The position numbers were made by a program, and so were the translations under genes. DNA of 8,097 bases from Nitrososphaerota archaeon (GTDB lineage Archaea > Thermoproteota > Nitrososphaeria > Nitrososphaerales > UBA57), in assembly GCA_022572285.1 (NCBI GenBank), contig JACZWF010000064.1, forward strand, positions 1 through 8,097. The letters run 5' to 3'. Positions 1 to 4,857 of the stretch are shown here, one piece after another (positions within the stretch are counted from its first letter, which is position 1; the number at the start of each line of letters is the position of its first letter). The notes beneath the pieces are model-generated. The model ran no database searches, was not told the DNA's origin, and saw only the letters and a program-made list of their open reading frames with translations.

Positions 1-47
1 TTCAACAATCGCCTAAACGAGGATTTTCGATTTCAACTTCCGATCGG

Positions 48-55
48 TTAAAAAT
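48..55 (+). promoter_or_regulatory. Possible TATA box for the winged-helix/S-layer gene
   Basis: TTAAAAAT is the only AT-rich octamer in the first 92 bases. It would place transcription start near 75-80, giving a leader of about 15-30 nt before GTG 93 or ATG 105. I see no Shine-Dalgarno sequence ahead of either start. If the gene actually begins upstream of the window this box is a coincidence. Confidence 0.25.
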
Positions 56-92
56 TCGACGCCAGCCGGCCTGTGATTCGTCTAGGATCAGA

Positions 93-950
93 GTGCCCAA
101 GCCAATGTCTGGAATCCCTTACCGACACGCTGGCAAAGTCGTCCGTGCCTTCGTGCAATGTAGCAGAGCTATTGTGAAAATCCACCCTCAAACGGTTTAC
201 TATTACATTAGGCGACTTGTGACATCAGGGTTGATTAGTGTAGCAAAAGAGATGAGTATCAAGGGGGCAACAGCAAGATACTACACCCTTTCTTATCATG
301 GATTCGGAGTTGAATTCCCAAAGGGAGGGTTCAAGGTCGGATCGATACGGGCGGAACAACTAGATCCAAAAGTGAAGCTATTCTTCGGCCCATTCTTGAG
401 TGACGGGGCTTTTCAGGGTCGCATAGTAGTCGGCTCACCTGACCCGCATGGCCCTCTCAAGACAACAGCGAGGGATGGGCATTATGCCGTCCATCTAGCA
501 TTTTTTCTTGGACAAATATCAAGAATCCCTGGAGATTTCGTGGTTAAGCTAGATGTTGATGTCAAAACGGAAAAAGAAGAGGGCCAAAATCTGATCCTAA
601 TCGGAGGCCCCGGGACTAATATTCTCTCTCATCAAATAAATGAGCATCTACCGATTAAGTTCAATGAAAAAGATCTCTGGGGAGGTATCATAGACTCGAA
701 GGGAAAGAGGTATACGACCGACAGGGACGCGATAATTGCCACCATCAAGAATCCTTTTGATCGGAATAAGAGAATCATCTATTTTGCAGGAACACGAGCT
801 GTTGGAACGAAGTCAGCCATCATCGGGATTGCAAATTATTGGGAAAAGGTACTCGAGAGCTTTGAGGGACAGGAGGAATGGGCCGTGGTAGTGAGGGGAT
901 TTGATTTGGACGGGGATGGGAAAGTAGACTCAGTAGATGTCGTTTCATAG
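93..950 (+). CDS. Winged-helix protein fused to S-layer-type C-terminal domain
   Basis: 285 residues from the GTG at 93; ATG at 105 is an alternative. Residues about 15-75 resemble a winged-helix DNA-binding domain, with HPQTVYYYIRRL as the recognition helix and ARYYTLSYHGFGVEF as the wing. Helix 2 looks short. Residues about 105-282 resemble the outer domain of archaeal S-layer proteins: a GSPDPHG strand, NLILIGGPGTN near 166-176, an FAGTRAVGTKSA segment near 231-242, and a terminal DLDGDGKVDSVD at 271-282 that has the DxDxDG spacing of an EF-hand or dockerin-type calcium loop. I see no signal peptide or membrane segment, so the protein is probably cytosolic, unlike true S-layer proteins. 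The frame is open to the left edge of the window without another usual start, so the true N-terminus could lie further upstream. It converges on rps11. The domain reading is from memory of the families; target and ligand are unknown. Confidence 0.6.
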   Translation: MPKPMSGIPYRHAGKVVRAFVQCSRAIVKIHPQTVYYYIRRLVTSGLISVAKEMSIKGATARYYTLSYHGFGVEFPKGGFKVGSIRAEQLDPKVKLFFGPFLSDGAFQGRIVVGSPDPHGPLKTTARDGHYAVHLAFFLGQISRIPGDFVVKLDVDVKTEKEEGQNLILIGGPGTNILSHQINEHLPIKFNEKDLWGGIIDSKGKRYTTDRDAIIATIKNPFDRNKRIIYFAGTRAVGTKSAIIGIANYWEKVLESFEGQEEWAVVVRGFDLDGDGKVDSVDVVS

Positions 951-966
951 TATAGGGTTAGGGCGC

Positions 967-1383
967 TCAAGCTCTTCTTCCCCTTCTGCCGCCAGCCTTC
1001 CGGGTAGAATCGTGGGGGATGGGTGTAACGTCCTCAATTCTTCCTACCTTGAACCCAGCCCTGGCCACCGCCCTTATAGCCGCTTGTGCGCCCGGACCGG
1101 GAGTTCTCCCTTCAACTCCTCCAACAGCTCTTACCTTAATATGGACATTCTCGATTCCCTTGTCCTTCGCGATTGCTGCAGCTGCTTGGGCAGATTTCAT
1201 CGCTGCATATGGTGATGATTGAAATCGATCAGCTTTGACGTGCCTACCTCCTGAACTAATCGCAATAGTCTCTGCCCCGCTCAGATCAGTTATGTGGACT
1301 ATTGTATTGTTGTAACTACTAAAGATGTGAACTACACCCCACTTGCTGGCAGAGACTGCACTCACTTCACCCTCTTCAGTCAT
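967..1383 (-). CDS. rps11: 30S ribosomal protein S11 (uS11)
   Basis: 138 residues, full length for archaeal uS11, a protein of the 30S platform that binds the central and 3' domains of 16S rRNA. Family signatures are plain: KWGVVHIFSSYNNTIVHITD near 14-33, SSPYAAMKSAQ near 56-66, GRTPGPGAQAAIRA at 92-105, and the basic C-terminal stretch DVTPIPHDSTRKAGGRRGRR. The ATG follows the rps4 TAG with no spacer, so it is probably translated by coupling; a purine-rich AAGGGGAAGG sits just upstream inside rps4. It is the last gene of the minus-strand S13-S4-S11 unit. Its stop lies 16 bp from the stop of the convergent winged-helix gene, and I see no clear T-rich terminator between them. Confidence 0.97.
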   Translation of the reverse strand: MTEEGEVSAVSASKWGVVHIFSSYNNTIVHITDLSGAETIAISSGGRHVKADRFQSSPYAAMKSAQAAAAIAKDKGIENVHIKVRAVGGVEGRTPGPGAQAAIRAVARAGFKVGRIEDVTPIPHDSTRKAGGRRGRRA

Positions 1384-1962
1384 CTATGCCTTCCCCTTCA
1401 CGCCTTCACGTGGAAGCGCAGTGGGCGTCTCTGGCAGGGCGACCGAGGATTCTGATTGCGCCCCTTTCTCCGGAGGAGTTCGCTCCGGAACTACGAGAGT
1501 ACTTCTTATCTTATCTTCTTCCTCCGTTCGTACGATATATCCAGGTATAGTGACTCTCCGTGAGCCGATTTGAATATGACCGTGATTGATTCTCTGCCTC
1601 GCTTGATGAGGAGTCACTGCGTAACCCCTCTTCCAAACGACAGTCTCTAGACGCCTGTCCAGAACACTCTCCACGCTTAGTGCGAGTACCTCATCCAAGG
1701 TGGCTGCCTCAGATACAAACCCCTGCCGAATTAGCGACTTCAATAGTTTTGGTTCCTCTGAACTACGAACTTCAACAGGGGCAGCGAGCAATTTTCTGGC
1801 TTGCTTCCTAATCCTGGATAGATCAGTCGATGCCCGGCGAAGCTCCTTCTTGTTTCGCAGCCCGTAGGTACCTACAAGGAAAAGTTCCCGCGTAAGGAGA
1901 TCAGTTGCCCACGGGTTCCTCGGCTGAGACGTCTTCTTCGATGGTTTCTTAGGATCTCCCAT
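1384..1962 (-). CDS. rps4: 30S ribosomal protein S4 (uS4)
   Basis: 192 residues. uS4 is a primary 16S rRNA-binding protein that nucleates 30S assembly. The N-terminal part has the archaeal pattern NPWATDLLTRELFLVGTYGLRNKKELRR, shown in part at residues 16-43. The S4 RNA-binding domain covers about 101-150, with LDRRLETVVWKRG, ARQRINHGHIQI and RRVTIPGYIV. After residue about 158 comes a tail of some 33 residues rich in Pro, Glu, Ser and Ala, which is longer than the minimal family fold and likely disordered. The ATG has a strong Shine-Dalgarno GAGGTG (1969-1974 on the opposite strand) six bases upstream. It follows rps13 after 14 bp and abuts rps11. Confidence 0.96.
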   Translation of the reverse strand: MGDPKKPSKKTSQPRNPWATDLLTRELFLVGTYGLRNKKELRRASTDLSRIRKQARKLLAAPVEVRSSEEPKLLKSLIRQGFVSEAATLDEVLALSVESVLDRRLETVVWKRGYAVTPHQARQRINHGHIQIGSRRVTIPGYIVRTEEEDKIRSTLVVPERTPPEKGAQSESSVALPETPTALPREGVKGKA

Positions 1963-1968
1963 TTATTA

Positions 1969-1974
1969 CACCTC
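1969..1974 (-). promoter_or_regulatory. Ribosome binding site of rps4
   Basis: GAGGTG on the minus strand, exactly six bases before the rps4 ATG, in the short rps13-rps4 gap. It matches the archaeal anti-Shine-Dalgarno and fixes the rps4 start. Confidence 0.7.
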
Positions 1975-1976
1975 TA

Positions 1977-2465
1977 TTATTTCTTCTCAGAGGATCGTGC
2001 CAGCGCAGTCTTCTTTACACCAATTGTCTTTCCCTTTCTTCCGGAGGTTCTAGTTCTCTGACCTCGGACCTTTAATCCCAGAGAGGATCTGACCCCTCTC
2101 CAGCTCGCCATGGATTTTTCCCTCTCTCGATCGGTTCTCAGAGAAAACTCTAGCTCGGAACCAACCAGATGAATGTTGGACCCACTCTCAAGATCCTTCC
2201 TCCTGTTTATCATGTAATCGGGTAGTCCGAGGCTACCGGAATTCTTCAGCCTCTTTTCGATTTCCGCAATCTGGCCGTCGGTGATATCTCCGATTCGGGC
2301 TTTGCTATCAATGTGCATAGATATCAATAGGTAATGCGCCAGATTGTTACCAACTCCTTTCAGTTTGGAGAGAGCCTGGATGACCTTACGGCTTCCATTC
2401 AAATCTTTTCCGAGAAGCCGTACTATGTACTTAAACTCAGTCGACAAACTGTTATCTGCGTTCAA
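1977..2465 (-). CDS. rps13: 30S ribosomal protein S13 (uS13)
   Basis: 162 residues. uS13 sits in the 30S head and contacts the P-site tRNA and the 50S subunit (bridges B1a/b). The N-terminal EFKYIVRLLGKDLNGSRKV is typical of archaeal S13. The helix-two turn-helix region lies near 25-65 (ALSKLKGVGNNLAHYLL), and the conserved basic tail WRGVRSSLGLKVRGQRTRTS begins near 122. The TTG at 2465 is preferred because GGGTGA lies six bases upstream (2472-2477). A second TTG at 2447 would give MSTEFKYIV, closer to the usual N-terminus length, but lacks such a site. It is first in the minus-strand unit and is transcribed from the divergent promoter shared with rpoD. Confidence 0.95.
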   Translation of the reverse strand: MNADNSLSTEFKYIVRLLGKDLNGSRKVIQALSKLKGVGNNLAHYLLISMHIDSKARIGDITDGQIAEIEKRLKNSGSLGLPDYMINRRKDLESGSNIHLVGSELEFSLRTDREREKSMASWRGVRSSLGLKVRGQRTRTSGRKGKTIGVKKTALARSSEKK

Positions 2466-2471
2466 AAAGCG

Positions 2472-2477
2472 TCACCC
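2472..2477 (-). promoter_or_regulatory. Ribosome binding site of rps13, deciding the TTG start
   Basis: GGGTGA on the minus strand lies six bases ahead of TTG 2465. It supports this non-ATG start over the in-frame TTG 18 bases downstream. Confidence 0.55.
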
Positions 2478-2486
2478 AGCATTTAT

Positions 2487-2511
2487 CCTTTATCATCGTG
2501 AAACGATAAGG
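2487..2511. repeat. Imperfect hairpin in the rps13 leader/promoter
   Basis: ATCGT (2495-2499) and ACGAT (2503-2507) form a stem around a GAA loop. Outer CCTT (2487-2490) and AAGG (2508-2511) can also pair if TATC is bulged out. It lies between the minus-strand TATA box and the rps13 ribosome binding site, around the predicted transcription start, so it could be an operator or simply chance. Confidence 0.25.
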
Positions 2512-2528
2512 TTTTAATGGGATTAAAA
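2512..2528. promoter_or_regulatory. Divergent promoter core: two mirror-image TATA boxes
   Basis: TTTTAATGGGATTAAAA is a perfect inverted repeat with 7-bp arms and a 3-bp spacer. Read outwards, each strand carries ATTAAAA, a plausible archaeal TATA box. Using the usual spacing of about 25-27 bp, the minus-strand box (2518 to 2512) predicts a start near 2488 for rps13, and the plus-strand box (2522-2528) one near 2552 for rpoD. Both leaders would then include the Shine-Dalgarno sites seen at 2472-2477 and 2582-2587. A second plus-strand candidate is TATTTTA at 2561-2567, but its predicted start near 2590 would exclude the rpoD Shine-Dalgarno. Confidence 0.5.
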
Positions 2529-2581
2529 TCACGTTCATCACATCTTTCAGAGAAAGAGAATATTTTACAGGAAGTATGATC

Positions 2582-2587
2582 AGGTGA
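2582..2587 (+). promoter_or_regulatory. Ribosome binding site pointing to ATG 2596 of rpoD
   Basis: AGGTGA, a near-perfect archaeal Shine-Dalgarno, ends eight bases before the ATG at 2596. That ATG is out of frame with the rpoD coding region, with a TAG at 2608-2610, unless one 4-bp repeat unit downstream is removed. The site therefore argues that 2596 is the ancestral rpoD start. Confidence 0.55.
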
Positions 2588-2600
2588 GAAGGGTGATGTC

Positions 2601-2611
2601 AGTTAGTTAGT
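2601..2611 (+). repeat. Short tandem repeat AGTT x2.75 at the rpoD 5' end
   Basis: AGTTAGTTAGT is a 4-bp tandem repeat directly after ATG TC. Removing one unit turns ATG TCA GTT AGT TAG into ATG TCA GTT AGT GTC CAA, which runs straight into the rpoD frame. The repeat is a natural place for slippage or a consensus error. Confidence 0.7.
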
Positions 2612-2641
2612 GTCCAAGTCGTCGAATCGTCAGAGTCCGTT

Positions 2642-3238
2642 GTGAAGGTCCTTTTGAAGAATATAGATCGGAGCTACGCTAATGCCGTCAGACGCTTCAT
2701 CATAAGTGAGGTGCCGACGATGGCGATAGATGAAGTAGTGATTCTTGAGAATTCATCTGTTCTTTATGACGAACTTCTAGCTCATAGGCTGGGTTTATTG
2801 CCTTTGAAGACCGACCTGGAGAGGTACAGACTGCCCGAGAAGTGTGACTGCAAAAATCCATTAGGATGTTCGAACTGTAGAGTGCTTCTGGTTCTAGACG
2901 CCCATTCCACAGACCAGGTCAAGACTATCTACTCAGGCGATCTTGTCTCCGAGGACACTGAGGTTGTTCCCATAAGTCCTAGGATACCAATCGTAAAACT
3001 GGCACCGGGACAGAAGATAAAGCTCGAAGCGTACGCAAAGCTTGGGAAGGGAAAAGAACATGCAAAGTGGCAGCCGGTATCAGTATCGGTCCTGACGGAG
3101 ACCGGCAAGGATGATGAGTTTTTCCTGAAGCTTGAGTCGGTTGGGTCACTACCGCCGTTCAAGATTCTATCTGAGGCAACAAACATCCTCTATCAGAAGT
3201 TGGCCGAGGTCTTGCAGAAAGCTGAAGAGTTCAAGTAG
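2642..3238 (+). CDS. rpoD: DNA-directed RNA polymerase subunit D, 5' end apparently frameshifted
   Basis: RpoD (Rpb3/bacterial alpha equivalent) pairs with RpoL as the assembly platform of archaeal RNA polymerase. From GTG 2642 the frame gives 198 residues: DRSYANAVRRFIISEVPTMA at 9-28, ENSSVLYDELLAHRLGLLPL near 36-55, a zinc-loop pattern CDCKNPLGCSNC (C68, C70, C76, C79), and the C-terminal dimerisation segment LKLESVGSLPPFKILSEATN. The D3 domain that carries Fe-S clusters in some archaea is absent. GTG 2642 is probably not the true start: the frame remains clearly RpoD-like upstream (SVQVVESSESV, from 2609), matching the first beta strand of the family, but reaches a TGA at 2594 with no usual start codon. 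Removing one AGTT unit at 2601-2611 joins it to ATG 2596 with a good Shine-Dalgarno, giving about 212 residues. Its stop abuts rpl18e. Confidence 0.93.
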   Translation: MKVLLKNIDRSYANAVRRFIISEVPTMAIDEVVILENSSVLYDELLAHRLGLLPLKTDLERYRLPEKCDCKNPLGCSNCRVLLVLDAHSTDQVKTIYSGDLVSEDTEVVPISPRIPIVKLAPGQKIKLEAYAKLGKGKEHAKWQPVSVSVLTETGKDDEFFLKLESVGSLPPFKILSEATNILYQKLAEVLQKAEEFK

Positions 3239-3577
3239 GTGAAGTGCTTGGACCAGGATCCTGAGAAGATCAAGATTAAGCGGGCTGTTCGAAAGAGTAA
3301 GGCCAAGATATGGATGACCGTTCTAAAGAGGCTAGCGCATCGAGAAGAGATGAATCTAGGACGGCTCTCGAAGTTTACATCTGAGGGTCAAGTGATCATC
3401 GTCCCAGGCAAAGTGCTAGCAGGTGGTCTAATAGACCACCCGATAACCATAGGAGCTAAGTCGTTCTCCAGGCCAGCGAGACGAAAGATTATCGGGGCGG
3501 GTGGGCATGTCTTGACAATTGAGGGTATTATCGAAGCTTACCCAGATGGGAAGGGAGTGAGACTACTTGTCGGTTAA
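3239..3577 (+). CDS. rpl18e: 50S ribosomal protein L18e (eL18)
   Basis: 112 residues, close to the usual length of about 115-120 for archaeal eL18, a large-subunit protein with no bacterial counterpart in name but sharing the uL15 fold. Recognisable segments are KIWMTVLKRLAHREEMNLGR near 23-42, VIIVPGKVLAGGLIDHPITI near 52-71, and FSRPARRKIIGAGGHVLTIE near 76-95. The GTG start follows the rpoD TAG with no spacer and no strong Shine-Dalgarno, which suggests translational coupling. The last 11 bases overlap the rpl13 start. Confidence 0.93.
   Translation: MKCLDQDPEKIKIKRAVRKSKAKIWMTVLKRLAHREEMNLGRLSKFTSEGQVIIVPGKVLAGGLIDHPITIGAKSFSRPARRKIIGAGGHVLTIEGIIEAYPDGKGVRLLVG
3554..3560 (+). promoter_or_regulatory. 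Ribosome binding site of rpl13
   Basis: GGAGTGA lies six bases before TTG 3567, inside the end of rpl18e. It favours the TTG start over the internal GTG codons at 3588 and 3621, neither of which has a well-placed site. Confidence 0.45.
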
Positions 3578-4070
3578 AACAGATGCGGTGCAAGGAGGAA
3601 AGACCGATGCTGGGTCTCGGGTGCCACCTAGCCAAGTTATTATCGCGGATGCCGACGGGCAGATCGCAGGCAGGTTATGCTCGAAAGTGTCGAAGCTACT
3701 ACTCGAGGGGAACAAAGTGGTAATAGTGAACGCAGAAAAGGCGCTTATGTCAGGTTCAAGGAAATCGATACTCCAAGAGTATCAGGATTGGTTACAGATT
3801 GCTAGCATAACTCACCCAAAGCATGGACCTTTCCACCCACGAAGACCTGATGGACTACTCGCGAGGATGGTTAGAGGAATGCTTCCGAGGCAAAAGAGCA
3901 AAGGAATTGAAGCAAGACGACGGCTAAGGGTCTATGTCTCTGTACCTACAGAGTTTAACAAAATGAAAATGATGATCTTCGATGAGGCAAAGGCCCGGAA
4001 GGCAATCTCATACTACCTCACGATGGGGGAAATTGCGTCCTCCATGGGATGGAGAGCCGACCTTAATTGA
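3567..4070 (+). CDS. rpl13: 50S ribosomal protein L13 (uL13)
   Basis: 167 residues from TTG 3567. uL13 is an early-assembly protein of the large subunit. The family core begins at VIIADADGQIAGRLCSKVSK (24-43), followed by VIVNAEKALMSGS, HPKHGPFHPRRPDG and ARMVRGMLPRQKSKGIEARR, the conserved rRNA-binding region. Archaeal L13 usually starts a few residues before the IIDA-like segment, so this start gives an extension of about 20 residues, which holds a short internal echo (KTDAVQGG, KTDAG). GTG 3621 would give the conventional length, but the Shine-Dalgarno favours 3567. It overlaps rpl18e by 11 bp and rps9 by 4 bp. Confidence 0.94.
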   Translation: MSVKTDAVQGGKTDAGSRVPPSQVIIADADGQIAGRLCSKVSKLLLEGNKVVIVNAEKALMSGSRKSILQEYQDWLQIASITHPKHGPFHPRRPDGLLARMVRGMLPRQKSKGIEARRRLRVYVSVPTEFNKMKMMIFDEAKARKAISYYLTMGEIASSMGWRADLN

Positions 4071-4474
4071 CGAACAGGAAGACAAGATTGTACTCGGGCT
4101 CCAGAAGATCTGCTCGAGCGACGGCTGCAATCTCTGAAGGTTCAGGTAGGGTCCTGATAAACAAGATTCCAGTTGAGCTAGTAACACCCTACATGGCAAG
4201 AGAGAGAATACTCACTCCAATAGAGCTTGCCGGGGATTACAGGGACAGGGTAGATCTAGACGTAAGGGTATCCGGCGGGGGATATATGGGTCAAGCAGAT
4301 GCGTCCGCAATAGCGATCTCAAGAGCTCTTGATAATTGGTTTAAGACCAAGGAGCTCAAGCAGCGGATTATGGAGTTCGATAGGCACCTACTTTCGGGAG
4401 ATCCGCGCAGAAAAGAGGCAAAGAAATTTGGTGGTCCAAGGGCCAGACGGAAGAAACAGAAATCCTATAGGTAA
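4067..4474 (+). CDS. rps9: 30S ribosomal protein S9 (uS9)
   Basis: 135 residues. uS9 lies in the 30S head, and its C-terminal arm reaches the P-site tRNA. The sequence shows SGSRRSARATAAISEGSGRV near 10-29, the signature VSGGGYMGQADASAIAISRA near 68-87, DRHLLSGDPRRKEAKKFGG near 105-123, and the invariant ending QKSYR. The usual SGKRKTA motif reads SGSRRSA here, a modest change that keeps the basic charge. The TTG start overlaps the rpl13 stop as TTGA, with GGAGAG ten bases upstream. A 68-bp gap with a TATA-like box then separates it from rpoN. Confidence 0.95.
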   Translation: MTNRKTRLYSGSRRSARATAAISEGSGRVLINKIPVELVTPYMARERILTPIELAGDYRDRVDLDVRVSGGGYMGQADASAIAISRALDNWFKTKELKQRIMEFDRHLLSGDPRRKEAKKFGGPRARRKKQKSYR

Positions 4475-4510
4475 TCTTTGAGATGCAATTTGAGAATCTG
4501 ATGGTAAACC

Positions 4511-4518
4511 CTTTTATC
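4511..4518 (+). promoter_or_regulatory. Probable TATA box driving a leaderless rpoN transcript
   Basis: CTTTTATC lies in the only sizeable gap between rps9 and rpoN. At the usual spacing of 25-27 bp the transcript would begin at about 4540-4543, essentially at the rpoN ATG. No good Shine-Dalgarno lies before this ATG (only a weak GGT at 4531-4533), which fits leaderless translation. Confidence 0.45.
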
Positions 4519-4542
4519 AATCATTAAGAAGGTAAAATACGA

Positions 4543-4773
4543 ATGCTGATTCCTATCAGATGCTTTACTTGCGGTGCATTGATAGCTGACAAACAGGAGG
4601 AATTTGATAGTAAGGTACGTGAGGGGGAAGACCCGGGAAAAGTTCTGACCAGTCTCAAAGTGACAAGGTATTGTTGTAGAAGTATCCTTCTTTCAAGCGC
4701 AGATGTTATCGACCAAGTCCTTCCGTATTATGAAAGCCTAGCAGAAAGAAGATCAGAATTCTCAACCGAATAA
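4543..4773 (+). CDS. rpoN: DNA-directed RNA polymerase subunit N
   Basis: 76 residues, the normal length for archaeal RpoN (Rpb10 equivalent), a small zinc-binding subunit that joins the RpoD-RpoL platform to the large subunits. The N-terminal MLIPIRCFTCGALIADK has the zinc ligands C7 and C10, and RYCCRSILLSS supplies the pair C44-C45. GEDPGKVLTSL before it matches the family loop. Conserved archaeal operons place rpoK directly after rpoN; here 84 bp with no RpoK-like reading frame separate it from the enolase region. It appears to have its own promoter and a leaderless start. Confidence 0.94.
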   Translation: MLIPIRCFTCGALIADKQEEFDSKVREGEDPGKVLTSLKVTRYCCRSILLSSADVIDQVLPYYESLAERRSEFSTE

Positions 4774-4857
4774 GATCTCCATAATTGGTTAAGCACAGAT
4801 CGTTGAGAACAGTATCTCGAGTATCACTTTCGCAAAAAAGGAGATGAGGCAGTCGAG
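4774..4857. other. rpoN-eno gap: no rpoK, no usual enolase start codon
   Basis: All three plus-strand frames were read. None resembles RpoK (no ARIIGARALQI-like segment). The enolase frame is open from 4807 but holds no ATG, GTG or TTG. An ATG at 4844 and TTG codons at 4785 and 4803 lie in other frames. An A6 run at 4834-4839 and a purine-rich GGAGATGAGG at 4840-4849 are the only other notable elements. Confidence 0.6.

Noticed and set aside
951..966. Terminator between the convergent winged-helix gene and rps11
   Set aside because: The 16 bp hold no T-run on either strand and no stem; only a mild pyrimidine tract follows at about 970-987, inside rps11.
937..1573. Several plus-strand open frames opposite rps11 and rps4
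   Set aside because: The minus strand has unmistakable ribosomal proteins across the whole stretch; these are shadows.
2601..2645. Programmed frameshifting at the rpoD start
   Set aside because: No shifty heptamer, and the stop comes after four codons; a repeat-number error or mutation is simpler.
4785..4847. Basic 20-residue frame starting MVKHRSLRTVSRVSL, faintly like the start of a small ribosomal protein such as L34e
   Set aside because: Too short, no conserved core follows, TTG start without a good ribosome binding site; better seen as gap sequence or as a frameshifted enolase leader.
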